A stretch of 64,000 nt of DNA from Apostichopus japonicus (Eukaryota; Echinodermata; Holothuroidea; Aspidochirotida; Stichopodidae). The DNA lies in contig NC_092580.1 in assembly GCF_037975245.1 (NCBI RefSeq), forward strand, positions 33,283,501 to 33,347,500. The letters run 5' to 3'. Shown piece after piece: positions 26,401 through 38,649 of this stretch. The position numbers were made by a program, and so were the translations under genes. The notes below the pieces were generated by a model. The model did not search any database and was not told where the DNA came from. It worked only from the letters and a program-made list of their open reading frames with translations. Each line of letters starts with the position of its first letter. Positions within the stretch are counted from its first letter, which is position 1.

Positions 26401-29400
26401 TGCCAAACTTGCGGTATAGGCTCCAGTTCGTATGCAACAGTGTGTAAGGATAATAGTTCTTGTCACAGAGGTAGAAAAGAAACCATGGATATTCCGCGAA
26501 TTTGCGGAAAAAGCTCATGCCTGAGAAAAGTATCGAATTGTAGCTCATGATTCTTCCACACAGAATAATTCTCTTCAAATTAAGATTTCCACAAGACTGA
26601 ACAAGAAATGCACAGATCTCAAGCTATCTCAAAGTTATTCTACGACGAACGTTGGAAATTAAAGAATTAAAGATAATTAAAGAAAGTTGTTTATAGCTCT
26701 TTTTGGATTGAAGTTTTACAGCTAGACTCACAGGAGTCTGAAGAGTGCAACTGTTTTGAACGTCATCCACAAATACGAAACATATCTGCAATGCAATACG
26801 ATAATACCATGGAAACAAACATGTATATACATGTTAAACTGAGGGCCCCTACTATGCAACATACATGAGTTATGTGTGTTCGTGGTAATCGGGGAATAAC
26901 TTATTTGGCATTGCATACCAGATAGGCAAAATGGTAAAAATTTGCTATACAAGTTCAGAGATGACAAAACTGGTACACAAAATTATTCCCTGGTAATACT
27001 AACATATAAGCAAGCCTGTATAACTGCACAAATAATTATGATTTCGTACTTCATTTTTACAAGTTGGTACAAATATTGCATCATACTGGGATGCATGTAG
27101 TGAGTGTGTGTCTGTGGGGTGGAGGAGTTGGGTGGGGGGGGGGAGCGGAGTTACAAGAGTAAGCTCACCTGCACGTATGGCAGCATTCTCTAAGATCACA
27201 CGATTGTAGATGAATCTGATGTACTTGGCTGGGTTCAGTGTCCTTGGGCCCTCTTGACCAAGGAGATGTAAGATGCGAGTGGCTAGGGAGGTGTGCTCAC
27301 AGTCCTCTATGAACTCACAGAGATGAGATAAGCCTGCCTCTTTGGCTTCTGGGTTTTCCTCAATAATTCCAACCAGACTGTTCACAATGGCCTTCTTGTA
27401 CTCGTAACCACCCTATAGAAAAAGAGGGGCAAGACACGAAAGGCAATAGCAATTAGCAGCAGGATACGACACAGCATTTTCAATGTAGCTACTCTATGGG
27501 TGTAGCTACTCAATATGAGCGTAGCTTCTCTATGAGTGCAGCTATCTATGAGTGTAACTAATCTATGAGTTTAGCTACTCTATGAGTGTAGCTACTCTAT
27601 GAGTGCAGCTACTCTATGAGTGTAGCTACTCTATGAGTGCAGCTTCTCTATGAGTGTAGCTACTATATGAGTGTAGCTACTCTATGAGTGTAGCTACTCT
27701 ATGAGTGTAGCTACTCTATGAGTGTAGCTACTCTACGAGAGTAGCTACTCTACGAGTGTAGCTTCTCTACGAGTGTAGCTAATCTATATGAGTGTAGCTA
27801 ATCTATGAGTGTAGCTACTCTGAGTGTAGCTACACTATGACAGTAGCTACTCTATGAGTATAGCTACTCCATGAGTGTAGCCACTCTATGAGTGTAGCCA
27901 CTCTATGAGTGTAGCTACTCTATGAGAGTAGCTACTCTATGAGTGTAGCCACTCTGAGTGTAGCTTCTTTATGAGTGTAGCTAGTCTATATGAGTGTAGC
28001 TAATCTATGAGTCTAGCTAATCTATGAGTCTAGCTACTCTATGAGTCTAGCTACTCTATGAGTCTAGCTACTCAGAGCCCTACTACACAAGTTGTATTGA
28101 AGGTGATATGGAATCTTCAAAGGAAGAACAAAACCAACGTAAACTTACATCATCCCTGAGCATGGAAGCCAGGAAGTTCATCATGACGGTGTACTTGCGG
28201 GGAAACTTTGAACAGAGCGAGCTGACGGCATCGACTACCACGACTTTGAACTCGTCCGAGATGTCTGACATGAATGTACCGATCTGTTTCATCAGTCGAT
28301 CAATACTGCTCTCACTTCCAGTCTTGAGGAGCGTCGTGATGGCAAGGGTTGCTATGCTGCGATTCACATCCGTGATGAGATTTTCCAGGTCAAGATTGCA
28401 AGCGGTGACGGCAGCGGGATGTGTCATGGCAACCTTAGTGGGATGGAATGAATAGTTACAAATAAGTCATTGTTTTCACTGTAGGTATGAGTTTTCCTGG
28501 GATAACCACTGAATTATAAATCCAATTAATATATTAACTTGATAAATGAATGTATAATACAATATTATGAATCACTGTATGAAGGGGACTGACCACCCAG
28601 TCATAATAATAGAGACTGGAAGGTTAATTATCCTTCAAGCTTTCTCTGGCACAGGTGTACAAGCCACTTGACAAAAGGTACTCAAGCAGCAGGTATTACA
28701 AATGTGCCTGGAATCATTTTAAGTGTAGCTAATATCTAACAGTTACAAATATAAATATAGCAGCAGTCTTTAAAATTTTGAATTAAAATCAGCCTTCAGT
28801 CTTGAGTTACAACTTCAGGTGACCAGTCTGTGATTTGTAAACACTCGTTGCGGTCACGTCAGCTGAAAGGTCTCATTTGAGAAGAAATTGAGACCATAAC
28901 AACTTCTGACTTCTTGCTAGACCGACCCAAACTAACCGATATTAGAATAACATCACATCTCTTGTCACCATGTCAACCAATCACAACAGTTTTCTACTGA
29001 GCATATTCAAGACACCACCTGATTGGTCTGTATGAGTGCACAGAGGTATGTAGACCTGTCCATGGTACTAACTAAAACCGTGTCTTTTAGACCTGATCCT
29101 GCAAGATTGATTTGACATACCTTGTTAAGAGTCTTGGTGGCTGCAAACCTGAGCGTTGGCTTGGGAGAGCTCAGGAAGAGTTGTAGGACAGAGACTGCCG
29201 GGGCTAGCTCCCTGGCAGAGGTATCCTTCATGTTAACGATGGCATGAGCAGCTTCATAAATCACCATCTGGATCGCAAAGATCATTAATTGGATTAATTG
29301 TGTTTAATTACATGAAGCTTGAATACTTGAACACAAGATCAATCATGTATCTTGGTTTTAATTGGGCAATAAGCTATTAAAAATCAGTCAAGCTGCTAAA

Positions 29401-32400
29401 TGAACTGCAATATCTGTACATACCGTACAAACCTTAGCATTAGGCAATCTCTATTAATAAACTCTTCACTTACTTCACTCAAAACCTTTCTTGGCAAAAG
29501 TGTTACTAATAAAGACTTGTCAGGCAGGATAGCTAGATATCTTGATAAGTATTTATTCATTTATTTATTTATGCATACATATATATATGTATATTTATAT
29601 ATATATTTATTTATTTATTTATTTATTTACTTATTTATTATATTTATATATATATTTATTTTATTTATTTATTTATATATTTATTTATTTATTTATTTAT
29701 GTATATTCATTTATTTATGCCTCTCATTACTCCATGTACAGACAATCATCCTCATCGTAGCTTCAAGTCATCTTAGAACAGACAAGACCTGTTACTTACC
29801 TCACTCTTGTGACGAAGACAACTTTCTATGAAATCAACCAGAGGACTTGCATCTCTGTTGAAGATAAATAACAACGAAATTAAATAATACACTAGCATGG
29901 ATACCCTGGTCTTGTCTTGTCAAAAATACTAATCATCTTGTTAAAATAGGGATAATTTACTTTGTTCGAGATAACGAGTCTTAATTATTACTGCAGGAAA
30001 ATCTTATCATATCCCTTATGAAAATTTGCCCACAAGTGACCCCTCGGCCGGGGGGGGGGGTGGAATTCACTGGGGTTAAGAAAAAGAAGGTAACTTATTT
30101 AACTAGAAATTCCACCAAGATAAGTTACAATTGTAGTGTACATGTGTCATAATTAAAAACATAGAAACATCAAAATTAAAAATCTCCTCAAAACAAAATC
30201 TTACCGATACTCTTCCTTCTCAAGGAGCTTGGCAGAAATACGAATCTGTTGTCGGAAAAACGCAGATAAATGAAACAAATTAGAATAATTTTTGGAAAAA
30301 CCCCTTAAGATTTGTGGTAAAATATACTTTGTTATTTACACATATTATTTTCATTATTTCAACAAAACAGAAGTGATGCATTATCCCCCCCCCCACCCCG
30401 CCCCCATCATTCACCAACAATTAAAAACTGCACCACATTCTACAGCAGATGTTGTTAACTGTTAATTCAGTGTCCCCAACTCTCTCGCCTGTGTGTCTAT
30501 AGAGTGACGTAGCTTGACTTAGATCTGTTAGCTTACCAGAAGACAAGTCGCATATGGCGACTTCAAGCCTCCTTTGGTGTACTTGGACACCATCTTGGAC
30601 ACTGCCATGGGGTCATTTTTCCTGACGTAGTGGAGTAGGCCGAGGGCGTGGTACTGGACCATGATGTTATCACTGGAAGCGGCCTCTTGTACCTCGTTGA
30701 CCCATCGTCGGACAACCTCCGGGTTCTGCTTCATAATGTGCTATAATATAAAAGACAGATTGGACGTTGTAAAACATGGGTTAACCTTCTAAACGGATAC
30801 CTGGCAGAAATCAGCTTATAGCAACAACCAGAGACCATCAACTTAAACATATCTTAGAGTCGCTTTTTGCTTTAATTTCTGTAAACTTTTTACACAATAA
30901 AATGTGATGAATACTAAGGATTTATATAATACTAGGCATTTACATGTGCATAGGAGAAATCTTATAGAATCAATTGGTATGAGTAATTCCTTGTTAATTA
31001 ACCTTTGTTTAATGCCCAAAACAATTGATAGAGCTGCCCTACTTGACTTTGATCAAATGTAACATTGTTTTAAGCATGTTGGCAAGATTTGGCAATTTAA
31101 GTAAACCAAACGAAGAAAAAAATAGGTTTTCTCCCCCAACAAATCCTCCTTTCAATCTACAAAACAGGGTGGGAATTTTACGGTACGCCGGTACGCTAGC
31201 ATACTGGCATGAAAATATGGCTTACCAAAATAAGAAAATCAAATGGGCCTAGTACTACACACCCTTGTAATGAGCGTACCAAAAATTCTGACCGTAAGTG
31301 ACTGCATCGGACTGTAGTAGGCTTATCTGCAATCTGCTTCTAAGTTACGGATTATTAATTTGTCGCGCAGCTAGCAAAAAGCACCAACGAACAGGCCGTA
31401 CACAGCTGGCTGCTAGCTCAGCGATCGTGCCTGGACCGTCACATACCTACGACTAACTGTGTATGCATCGCAAATTATTCCAACTTCACACATGAACTAC
31501 GCAATTGCCGACGGCAATTGCGTAGTTCATACTGTACATGTGCTCAGAATTTTCCCAGGTACCCTGCCAAACAACTGTGCGCTCATCCCCTGTCTAACAC
31601 CTGTTTGTTAACATTTTTGGCACGTTTCCAAGAAACGTTTCATGGAGTATTCCCCATGATACACGAGGCACAGTTCATACACGCAGCACAAGATATCAAG
31701 CTATGGCCATCTTTATGAAAGTAAACCTTGTAATAAAATATGTTTTAGGCCACACGGCATGATTAACCAATGCTTAAAATTATTTCTATGTTCTTGTAGA
31801 AAACGTCAAGTTTGCAAAATACAATTAGTTGTGTTTTTGTAGTTACGTGAGATCCGTAACAGACGAGGTGGTTAGGCTATTTGCTATACACTTAACTATG
31901 GTAGGACATTATTTTTTCCGTATTTTTGGAAATTCTAGAAAATACTTTCTTTTCCCCCCGCTTAACACCAGATGTGGTCTTACGGTTTATTCAAAAATGG
32001 GTGTACTAGAGCCTTGTTTACATGACATTAGTTGTATGTAGCACGATATGCCAGTTTTGCGTGAATTTTTCGAAAGTGTTTTCCTGGATCTTTCGTAAAA
32101 TTTGAAAGGACCCAACTTACTTTTCGTACACAATTGGTAATTTCTCTACTGATTTTCAGAGTTTTTTTACGATCTCCAGTCCATACATTTCCTTTGATCA
32201 TGTATTTGAATAACTAATACCAAGTCGAGTATTCGACCTGGTATTGTCTGGTCGGAGAGTTCAACGTGATGGACAGGGATTGTAATTATTTCGATCGAAC
32301 ATGAATTGACTGGATTATCTGCGCCGCCGCTGTCGGCTCGATTTAAAGTACACTTGTGCCGCGAATCAGGAAGTTTTCACAAAAGGATAACAGCGTTCAG

Positions 32401-35400
32401 GTCATTGTGCTGTGCTTACCGATTCATGAATTGTGCTTACCAACTGAGAAATCTTGGCTCATGTTGGTAAGCACATTTCATCAAAAAATGAAAAAATGCT
32501 TACCAACTTTTTTTGCCGAATTCCCACCCTGCTACAAAACTCTTTCTTATGGAATGCTTTATCTGTTATCATAGCAACATGCTACACATTGCCTCACAAA
32601 ATGCAGAGTCATTTCAGTTTTTGTATACAGAACCTTACTATTTTCAGTATTTTAACATTAACATACATGAACCTCAAAAGTGTTATAAATACAAGCACTC
32701 GATTATTCCCTGTTTCTCTGATAGAAGAACAGCACACTTTATTGGTAAGAAAAGTTACATTTTGAACAATAGTACTCTCTGACCAAAGACCTTTTGATTC
32801 ATCTTCCAAACAAGCAGAGAGACGATAAGTACCAAAAGTTCGCAGAAACTCACCAATGAGGATGCCAGAGCTGCGCTGGAAACGCTTGGCACTTTGTCAA
32901 CAATGGCTTGCTTCATAAACCGCTCTATGGCTTGAAGCATCGTACTCTGTGTATGGATGAACGAAAATGAAGCATATGTAAGTCATATGATTATGAACTT
33001 ATTGAAGACCAAGCATCATTATCAAACTGTTGATTTGAACAATAAGTATGTTAATTTAATGCAAATGATTAACATCCAACTACAATTACACAATTCCGAC
33101 CAGAGAGGATATGCAAATGATGTGGAAAGAGTGACAAAGAAACTTTAAGACCGAACTACATATTGTTTTTTTGTGTCTACCTTGGATAATTTCTTCTACA
33201 TTGGACCAATGAAAGATTATTCTGTATAAACAAAGTTTAGCATGTACTTTTTCTCTCACAAGTTGAAGGTCGTTGGAGGTGATCAAACTTTAAGTTCATG
33301 TTACACTGAATGTTTATTAAGATGTATTGAAAGAAACATTGACAGTGTATCGTATAATGCTGGGCTAGTGATGCACAGAGAACACACATGCCTGTACCAC
33401 ACATTCGACGGCATTCCTGCGATCACATCCCAAAGGTCGAAAGTGATATACTCAAAGCAAAGATAATAAAGTTACTGACATCGGTGATTTTGCAGAGTGC
33501 TCGGATAGCTGCAGCTCGGTAAAGGTCCTCCTTGCCAGTCATATCCCTGGTCAGACTGCTGGTTACGATGATGACATCATCAGCGATATCAGCCATCTCC
33601 TTGATTAGAAGGTACACCATCCGACGAAGCGTCACCTGTAAAAAATGGAAAGGAGTGTGATTAGCCTTTACTTAATGTACTAGACATGATCGTAATGAGA
33701 ACTGAGAAAAATGAATAGAGTTAAGGGTGCTCTATTAGAAAGAGGAACATTCGTACATGAAAATAATCCTCCAGCCTAAATTACAATGAAAGAAACAATA
33801 AGGGAGAGCATATTAGTATATGTGACAAGAATCAATTAGGGAGAGCATACTAGTATATATGACAAGAATCAATTAGGGACAGCATACTAGTATATATGAC
33901 AAGAATCAATTAGGGACAGCATACTAGTATATATGACAGCAAAAAAAGAAAAAAAAGTAAGCTGATTGAAAAGGGGACCACAGCTGTTGACATAGAGGAA
34001 ACAAAATCAGGCTACTTACATCACTTGACTGAAAAAGTTTTGTCATGGCAAAAAAAGTCCCTGTGGCTTCTGTTCTCCCAAATTGTTCTCCTTGGTTCAA
34101 GACATACATGATTTTTGTCAATGTGTGACAACATTTTCTTGGCTTGATTGGAGTTTCATTGAAAGAACGGGCCTGTAAAGCAAGGAGAAGGTAATTGGTT
34201 TTTCATTGTATAATTTGAATGATGCAAATTTATCAATAAAAAAAAATTAAAAAGGAAGAAAAAGGGAAACAAATTTCCCCAGTATTTTTCTTTTGAGGTT
34301 TATTCAATTTGCTTAATCTATAAATAATGAAATAGTAAGCTTCTGTGTAGATCAACTGATATCATGTACAAGAATGTGTTTACATTTATTTGGTTAATTG
34401 CATTTCCTATATATTTTTCACATTGTTTACACACATTGTTTACACGCCTGTTGTACATTCTTGAAAACCAAGACAGGGGAACACAGTGATTAACAGCAAA
34501 AATAAGAACCATGTTTCAAAACTCTGTTATTCCACTCTTATGTCATGTTGTGACCAAAACTAATATTCAAAAGTGTTTACCTCTTGGATGACAGTGCTCT
34601 TCTCCAGCCCTTGGAAGGGGTTAGATGAGGCACCTACAAAGAAAATGAAAACAAACACCAGTAATAAAGAAATGAAGCATTTGTTCACAACACACTGATC
34701 AATTCCCTTCCAAGCTTACTATCAATTTCTAAGAACAACAAAGTTAAAGCCATAAGACTTAATTGAGTAGACTGCTCAAATGATCTCTAAATGTATTGAA
34801 TAGCTAGTCAAGGTTCTGATACTAGTATCCCACAAGCACTTACTATTTACACTTGTCTTGATATGCCTTGACACTACATTAAGGTACAAAGAAGCACACA
34901 ACCATACAGTAATCTATGGTTTGAAATGTTCCATGGAAACTAATCTACAAATTTAGGCAAATTGAAATCTGCACTTTTATACAAAGCTATTCAGACATCC
35001 CAATGGCAGATGATACATCAGGCTTGCTAAGACTTCATTGTTATTGGTGGCATTAAGGATAGTCAATCCACACTGACCTTGGAATATATCAAATTTGGAT
35101 TCTGTTTGTTTGATGACTTCAACTGACCCTCTGAAGGCAGAGTGAAGTTTTAAATTTATCTGTTTATTCTTAAGTTTTACCACCAAATACTAATGTGACT
35201 ATGCGACCAGCATGTCCTAGCTTTGTCCTGGAGCATAGCCTAGGCCTACCAATCATAGTCGTTAGGCTGACACAAGTTACAATCATTCATAGTTTATTAG
35301 TAGACACAGGCCTTGTCTTATTTAGGCTGTTAAACAGTCTTTTCGGGAATCTTAAACTTCCCTGATTTAAACTAGGTCAAACTTAGGCTCACCCGTAATC

Positions 35401-35681
35401 CACAAACAGCACAATTGTACTCTAGCCGCTAACAGTAAAAGGTCGGCTACTAATACTAGCACAGTAACTCTGTTCACCCTAAGTTTGGCCTATTGCTTAG
35501 GCTACACAATATCTGCGAACACATACTTAATACACTAGGCCTAAGTTGCTAACGTTAGGACTTAATTGATCCTTGCTACGCTTGGTAAACAAAGGACGAA
35601 TGTGTTCAAAATGTGCTTTGAAATAAAAATCAAAGTTAGAATACCTTCTTCTTCGTCCTTTTTGTCTCGCCTCAACATCAT
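20466..35681 (-). CDS. COPG: Coatomer subunit gamma (gamma-COP), complete, 20 exons, 871 aa
   Basis: Exons on the minus strand: 35681-35645, 34633-34581, 34172-34020, 33635-33480, 32946-32854, 30740-30537, 30245-30205, 29854-29800, 29267-29121, 28433-28149, 27412-27169, 26124-26049, 25370-25267, 24308-24180, 23363-23298, 23073-22934, 22429-22261, 21888-21791, 21503-21368, 20695-20466. Phases agree at every junction and the total is 2616 nt. Gamma-COP is a core subunit of the COPI coat that carries cargo from Golgi to ER and within the Golgi. Residues to about 590 form the HEAT-like adaptin trunk (e.g. [42 protein letters not shown]). A short hinge (exon 15) precedes the appendage, with [26 protein letters not shown] and [13 protein letters not shown]. 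The length is close to the 874 aa of human COPG1. Two in-frame ATGs open exon 1 (35681, 35678); the second gives the familiar ML start. Exon 1 encodes only 12 residues. Nothing looks broken. Confidence 0.97.
24573..25190. repeat. Direct duplication inside a COPG intron
   Basis: About 85-95 bp beginning AAAATCACACATCTTTTATG at about 24573 is repeated at about 25097, with the shared continuation GACATGCATACCTTGTTTA. Only a few substitutions separate the copies. A C-run follows each copy (near 24672 and 25208). Confidence 0.75.
24766..24912. repeat. ~150-bp dispersed repeat, copy 1 (COPG intron)
   Basis: Shares GGGGACTGACCACCCAGTCA, GGTTAATTATCCTTCAAGC and AAGCCACTTGACAAAAGGTA with the copies at 26206-26350 and 28567-28722. 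All three lie in the same orientation in different introns of one gene. It is probably a short interspersed or MITE-like sequence; no clear ends or target duplication were found. Confidence 0.7.
26206..26350. repeat. ~150-bp dispersed repeat, copy 2 (most diverged)
   Basis: Same family as 24766-24912, recognised by GGGGACTGACCAACCAGCCA, GGTTAATTAACCTTCAAA and AAGCCACTTGACATAGGTA, but with more substitutions and small insertions. Confidence 0.65.
27480..28075. repeat. 17-bp minisatellite in a COPG intron (about 35 units)
   Basis: The consensus TCTATGAGTGTAGCTAC repeats almost without interruption, with variants such as TCTATGAGTCTAGCTAC near the right end and several units shortened by a few bases. 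It fills most of the intron between exons 10 and 11 and stops about 70 bp from the exon 10 donor. CTAC/GTAG themes recur, so single units are weakly self-complementary. Expect length polymorphism. Confidence 0.93.
28567..28722. repeat. ~150-bp dispersed repeat, copy 3
   Basis: Nearly identical to copy 1 (24766-24912), starting AATCACTGTATGAAGGGGAC and ending near AATGTGCCTGGAATC. It lies in the intron between exons 9 and 10 of COPG. Confidence 0.7.
29546..29722. repeat. (TTTA)n / (TA)n microsatellite in a COPG intron
   Basis: Runs of TTTA and TATATA alternate through this stretch. The open frames here (ISIYLFIY-type peptides) are translations of the repeat and not genes. Confidence 0.9.
31165..32531. 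mobile_element. Non-autonomous hAT-like element (1,367 bp) in COPG intron 5
   Basis: Terminal inverted repeats CAGGGTGGGAATT (31165-31177) and its reverse complement (ending 32531) match over 13 bp. Both ends are flanked by CTACAAAA (31157-31164 and 32532-32539), an exact 8-bp target-site duplication. CAG-initial TIRs with an 8-bp duplication indicate hAT. The motif GCTTACCAA occurs several times near both ends in both orientations (31218, 32434, 32463, 32497), as expected of subterminal transposase sites. No transposase frame survives; small open frames inside show no BED or hATC domain. The clean duplication suggests a fairly recent insertion. Confidence 0.85.
31492..31530. repeat. 39-bp perfect palindrome inside the hAT-like element
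   Basis: Two 19-bp arms (31492-31510 and 31512-31530) are exact reverse complements around a single A at 31511. The core is CAATTGCCG-A-CGGCAATTG. Confidence 0.95.
33790..33940. repeat. 37-bp tandem repeat in COPG intron 3 (4 units)
   Basis: Units of about 37 bp contain AGCATACTAGTATATATGAC and AAGAATCAATTAGGGA. The first unit is most diverged. The array ends about 80 bp from the exon 3 donor. Confidence 0.9.
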
Positions 35682-36103
35682 TATCTGGATCGTAAATGCT
35701 AGTAGAAAAATCCAGGTGTATCAGACACCGCAGCAGCCGTATTTTCGTGTGTAGAGTACACGTCAAGAGCAACACGAACCTTAGTTCAAAGGTCAATAAA
35801 TTTTCGACACGGAGTGTAGAAGTAGCTCACCAGTCGTTTGCAAAGTCAAATATATACGTCATCACAATGCTACTCGCGACGAGGCTGTCGTGTACTTTGT
35901 AATGACACTGACGGGTGGTGGTGGGGGGGGGGGGGGTGATCTGTAGCCAGCAATCAACAGCAATTGTGTTATCAAACCTTATTTAATTGATGTAACCGGG
36001 TAAGCCAGAGCTTATTTTGCAGAGACCTAGCTTACAACGACATCATACAAAAGCAACCGTAATGAATGAACGTACAGTAAAATATGAACACATACACGGC
36101 TTA
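35682..36103. promoter_or_regulatory. Presumed COPG promoter region
   Basis: This is the DNA immediately upstream of the COPG start on the minus strand. I see no TATA box close to the start. A G-run of about 14 lies near 35920-35936. The call rests on position only. Confidence 0.3.
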
Positions 36104-36587
36104 CCAGTCAAAACGTCCCTTTACCAAAACTTCCCGTACCAAAACGTCCCCGCTTTTGGTCAAAACGTCCCCGTTGGTCAAAACGGCACCGTAAGTCGAA
36201 ACGTCGCCGTCTATCACATTCATTCACAATTGTGAATATATATTAATTTTCATACTTTATATATAAATATATATAAATTTTCATACTTTTTCGAAAGCGA
36301 ATTTTCAGCGGAACATAAAAAAAAAAAAGTCACGACATTCAACTTCACAAGTCACGACATTTTACGGAAGCAAATATTCGGAAAAAGCAAAAAAAAAAAC
36401 ATTAAACACATTATTAAATATTACATCTAAAAACTAAAAACATCCACACTTGCATTCCAACTGATTATAAAAGCGGGGACGTTTTGACTCACGGGGACGT
36501 TTTGACTGCGGGGACGTTTTGGTAAAAAGTGGGGACGTCTTGGTCTTAAAAAAGCGGGACGTTTTGGTAAAGGGACGTTTTGACTGG
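36104..36587. mobile_element. Inverted-repeat element rich in CAAAACGTCCC motifs (484 bp)
   Basis: The first 27 bp (36104-36130, opening CCAGTCAAAACGTCCC) and the last 27 bp (36561-36587) are exact reverse complements. Inside each end the motif CAAAACGTCCC recurs every 12-30 bp, about ten copies in all, inverted between the two halves. The centre is AT-rich. No transposase is present. The flanks TTA (36101-36103) and ATA (36588-36590) are only a near match, so the superfamily is not assigned. Confidence 0.75.
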
Positions 36588-37315
36588 ATACCCATATACG
36601 ACAGATAATATTGCAGGTGGGGCAAGAAAGAATCACAAAGGATAAGTTTGTAAAAAGGTTTCAAAAGTTATGAAATCTGAGTCGTAAAATAATAACAGCT
36701 TAGTACCTATTGTGAGCATTCTCATGAGAAAGAAATGCTAAAAATAATTCCAACAGTTCACCATCTATCGAAGTCAAACATTGGAAACAATGTACAAGTT
36801 CCAAACTGCCACAGTGCAAACTAATGAAACAAACACGTCTTTATAGCCTCGATCTATTCTTACCAGAAATTTTCCCGGTTTCAAAAAATGATACCTTGAC
36901 GGCCTGTCAACTTCATTTGAACAATTTGTTCAACTTACCGGGAAAGGTCTTAACTCCGGTAAACTATTCCAACCGACATTAAGGCTTATACCATGAGCTT
37001 TGATTTCTGTGTTCACAGACATCGAGTGATGGTTGTAATATATCATACAGGGTTACCCCCGCCATAGGCTCCGTCATCAAGTAGCATATATACGTCGCAA
37101 CTCGATGTTATCAAGTTCGTCCAATCGTCATTTATGAGTTATTGGTATATAACTTATATCAAATCGTTATATTTTTGGCTGTGAAATACTCTTATTTTGC
37201 AAGGCTTTCACGTTTGCTAAAGAATGCATGACTTGTATCTACAACATACTAGACTTTTAACGAACAAAGCGTAAAAATTAGTTTGAAGAAACTTTTAAGT
37301 TGCATTCTCGTGTCT

Positions 37316-37645
37316 ATACTATGCTATACTATACTATATACTATAATATACTATACTACACTGCACTATAATATACTATGTAGTAATATTCTAGTCACAA
37401 CATAACCATACCATACCATACCATACCAAACCATACCATACCATACCATACCATACCATACAATACCATACCACACCATACCATACCATACCACACCACA
37501 CCACACCACACCACACCACACCACACCACACCACACCATACCATACCATACCATACCATACCATACCATACCATACCATACCATACCATACCATACCATA
37601 CCACACCATACCATACCATTCCATACCATACTATACTATACTAAT
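37316..37645. repeat. Pentanucleotide array (CCATA)n with a central (CCACA)n block
   Basis: TATAC-type units lead into CCATA repeats, then about ten CCACA units near 37491-37537, then CCATA again, ending with TATAC. The block order suggests a variant unit that spread locally. All open frames here are repeat translations. Confidence 0.95.
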
Positions 37646-38645
37646 TATATATATCAATATTCTAGTCACAACATAATCATATAGATATGTTTATTTCTTT
37701 TCCTCGTTTGGTATTTATGTAGAAGCATGACGGAGGAGTCGCCTTAAGCATGTATTTTGGCACCAGTGCCTTTTAGTTGGTTTGTTCATATTATAATAGA
37801 CAATGCATATATCTATTGTATTCTCTTTGTTCTATAAGTGAACGGGAAATATCCTTCCTTCCCTCTACCCCTAGATAAACGCTTAAGTCCCAAACGGAAC
37901 TTTGCCTGCTGGCCCATTTCATAACATATATATTTCAACAAAGTTCTGCAGTTGCAAAGGACTAATATGCATGTCGAAATGACCGTGAAATATTTCCCCT
38001 TCCCTTTTCATGAACCTATGCACAGCCTATAATGATAGTTGATATAGACAAAGATATACACAGTTGCTCCATTGACTTACACAATACATTCGTTACTTTC
38101 CCAAGGTTTTCAACTGAAATTTATGTACCCACCATGTATACTGCTGATGGCTTAAATGAATCACGGACCTTTCAAAAATTTACCCATCATGACCGAAGGG
38201 GTGATAGTTTTTCATCGTACTTTCCAAACCAATGTGACATGTCTATTCTCCTTGTGTAGCATTTCTGTTTGACCAGTGAATTATTAAAATTCATTCAATG
38301 ACATTGAACACCTTCAATTGATCTTCAATCTCTTCATTCCCTTCAACATCCAATTAAGCCATAATCAATAACGATATACATAATAACTGCAAACAAGCCA
38401 AAAAAACAATTACTTCACTGGGTGGTCTCTTTTGGAACTCTTCACGAGAATAATTACTACTTTGGCGGATGGTCATTATTCTTAATTATTGTGGCATGGT
38501 ACTTTCACAGTAAAACACATCCGCCTGGAGAATTACTTTTGACCTATACAGTGTTATTTCCTTCAATGTCCCTACAGCCACACCGTATCATTGGCTGCCT
38601 GTATGTGCATGTGTGGTATTTGTCACCACCATCATACTCCACGTC
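37646..38645. other. Intergenic DNA upstream of the fibrinogen-domain gene
   Basis: No coding sequence recognised. A segment with CCACACCGTATCATTGGCTG (about 38567-38630) is repeated as a variant at about 38955-39015, and CTGACCTGGACGGTGGCCA occurs twice (about 38930 and 39048). Confidence 0.4.
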
Positions 38646-38649
38646 ATCC

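Noticed and set aside
27480-28075. CRISPR-like array
   Set aside because: The 17-bp units are contiguous, with no unique spacers, in a eukaryotic intron; it is a minisatellite.
29400-29831. 143-residue frame containing Tyr/Leu/Ile-rich sequence
   Set aside because: Most of it is the TTTA microsatellite, and it overlaps COPG exon 8 on the other strand.
37366-37629. Three overlapping minus-strand frames rich in VWYGM
   Set aside because: Direct translation of the CCATA/CCACA array in all three frames.
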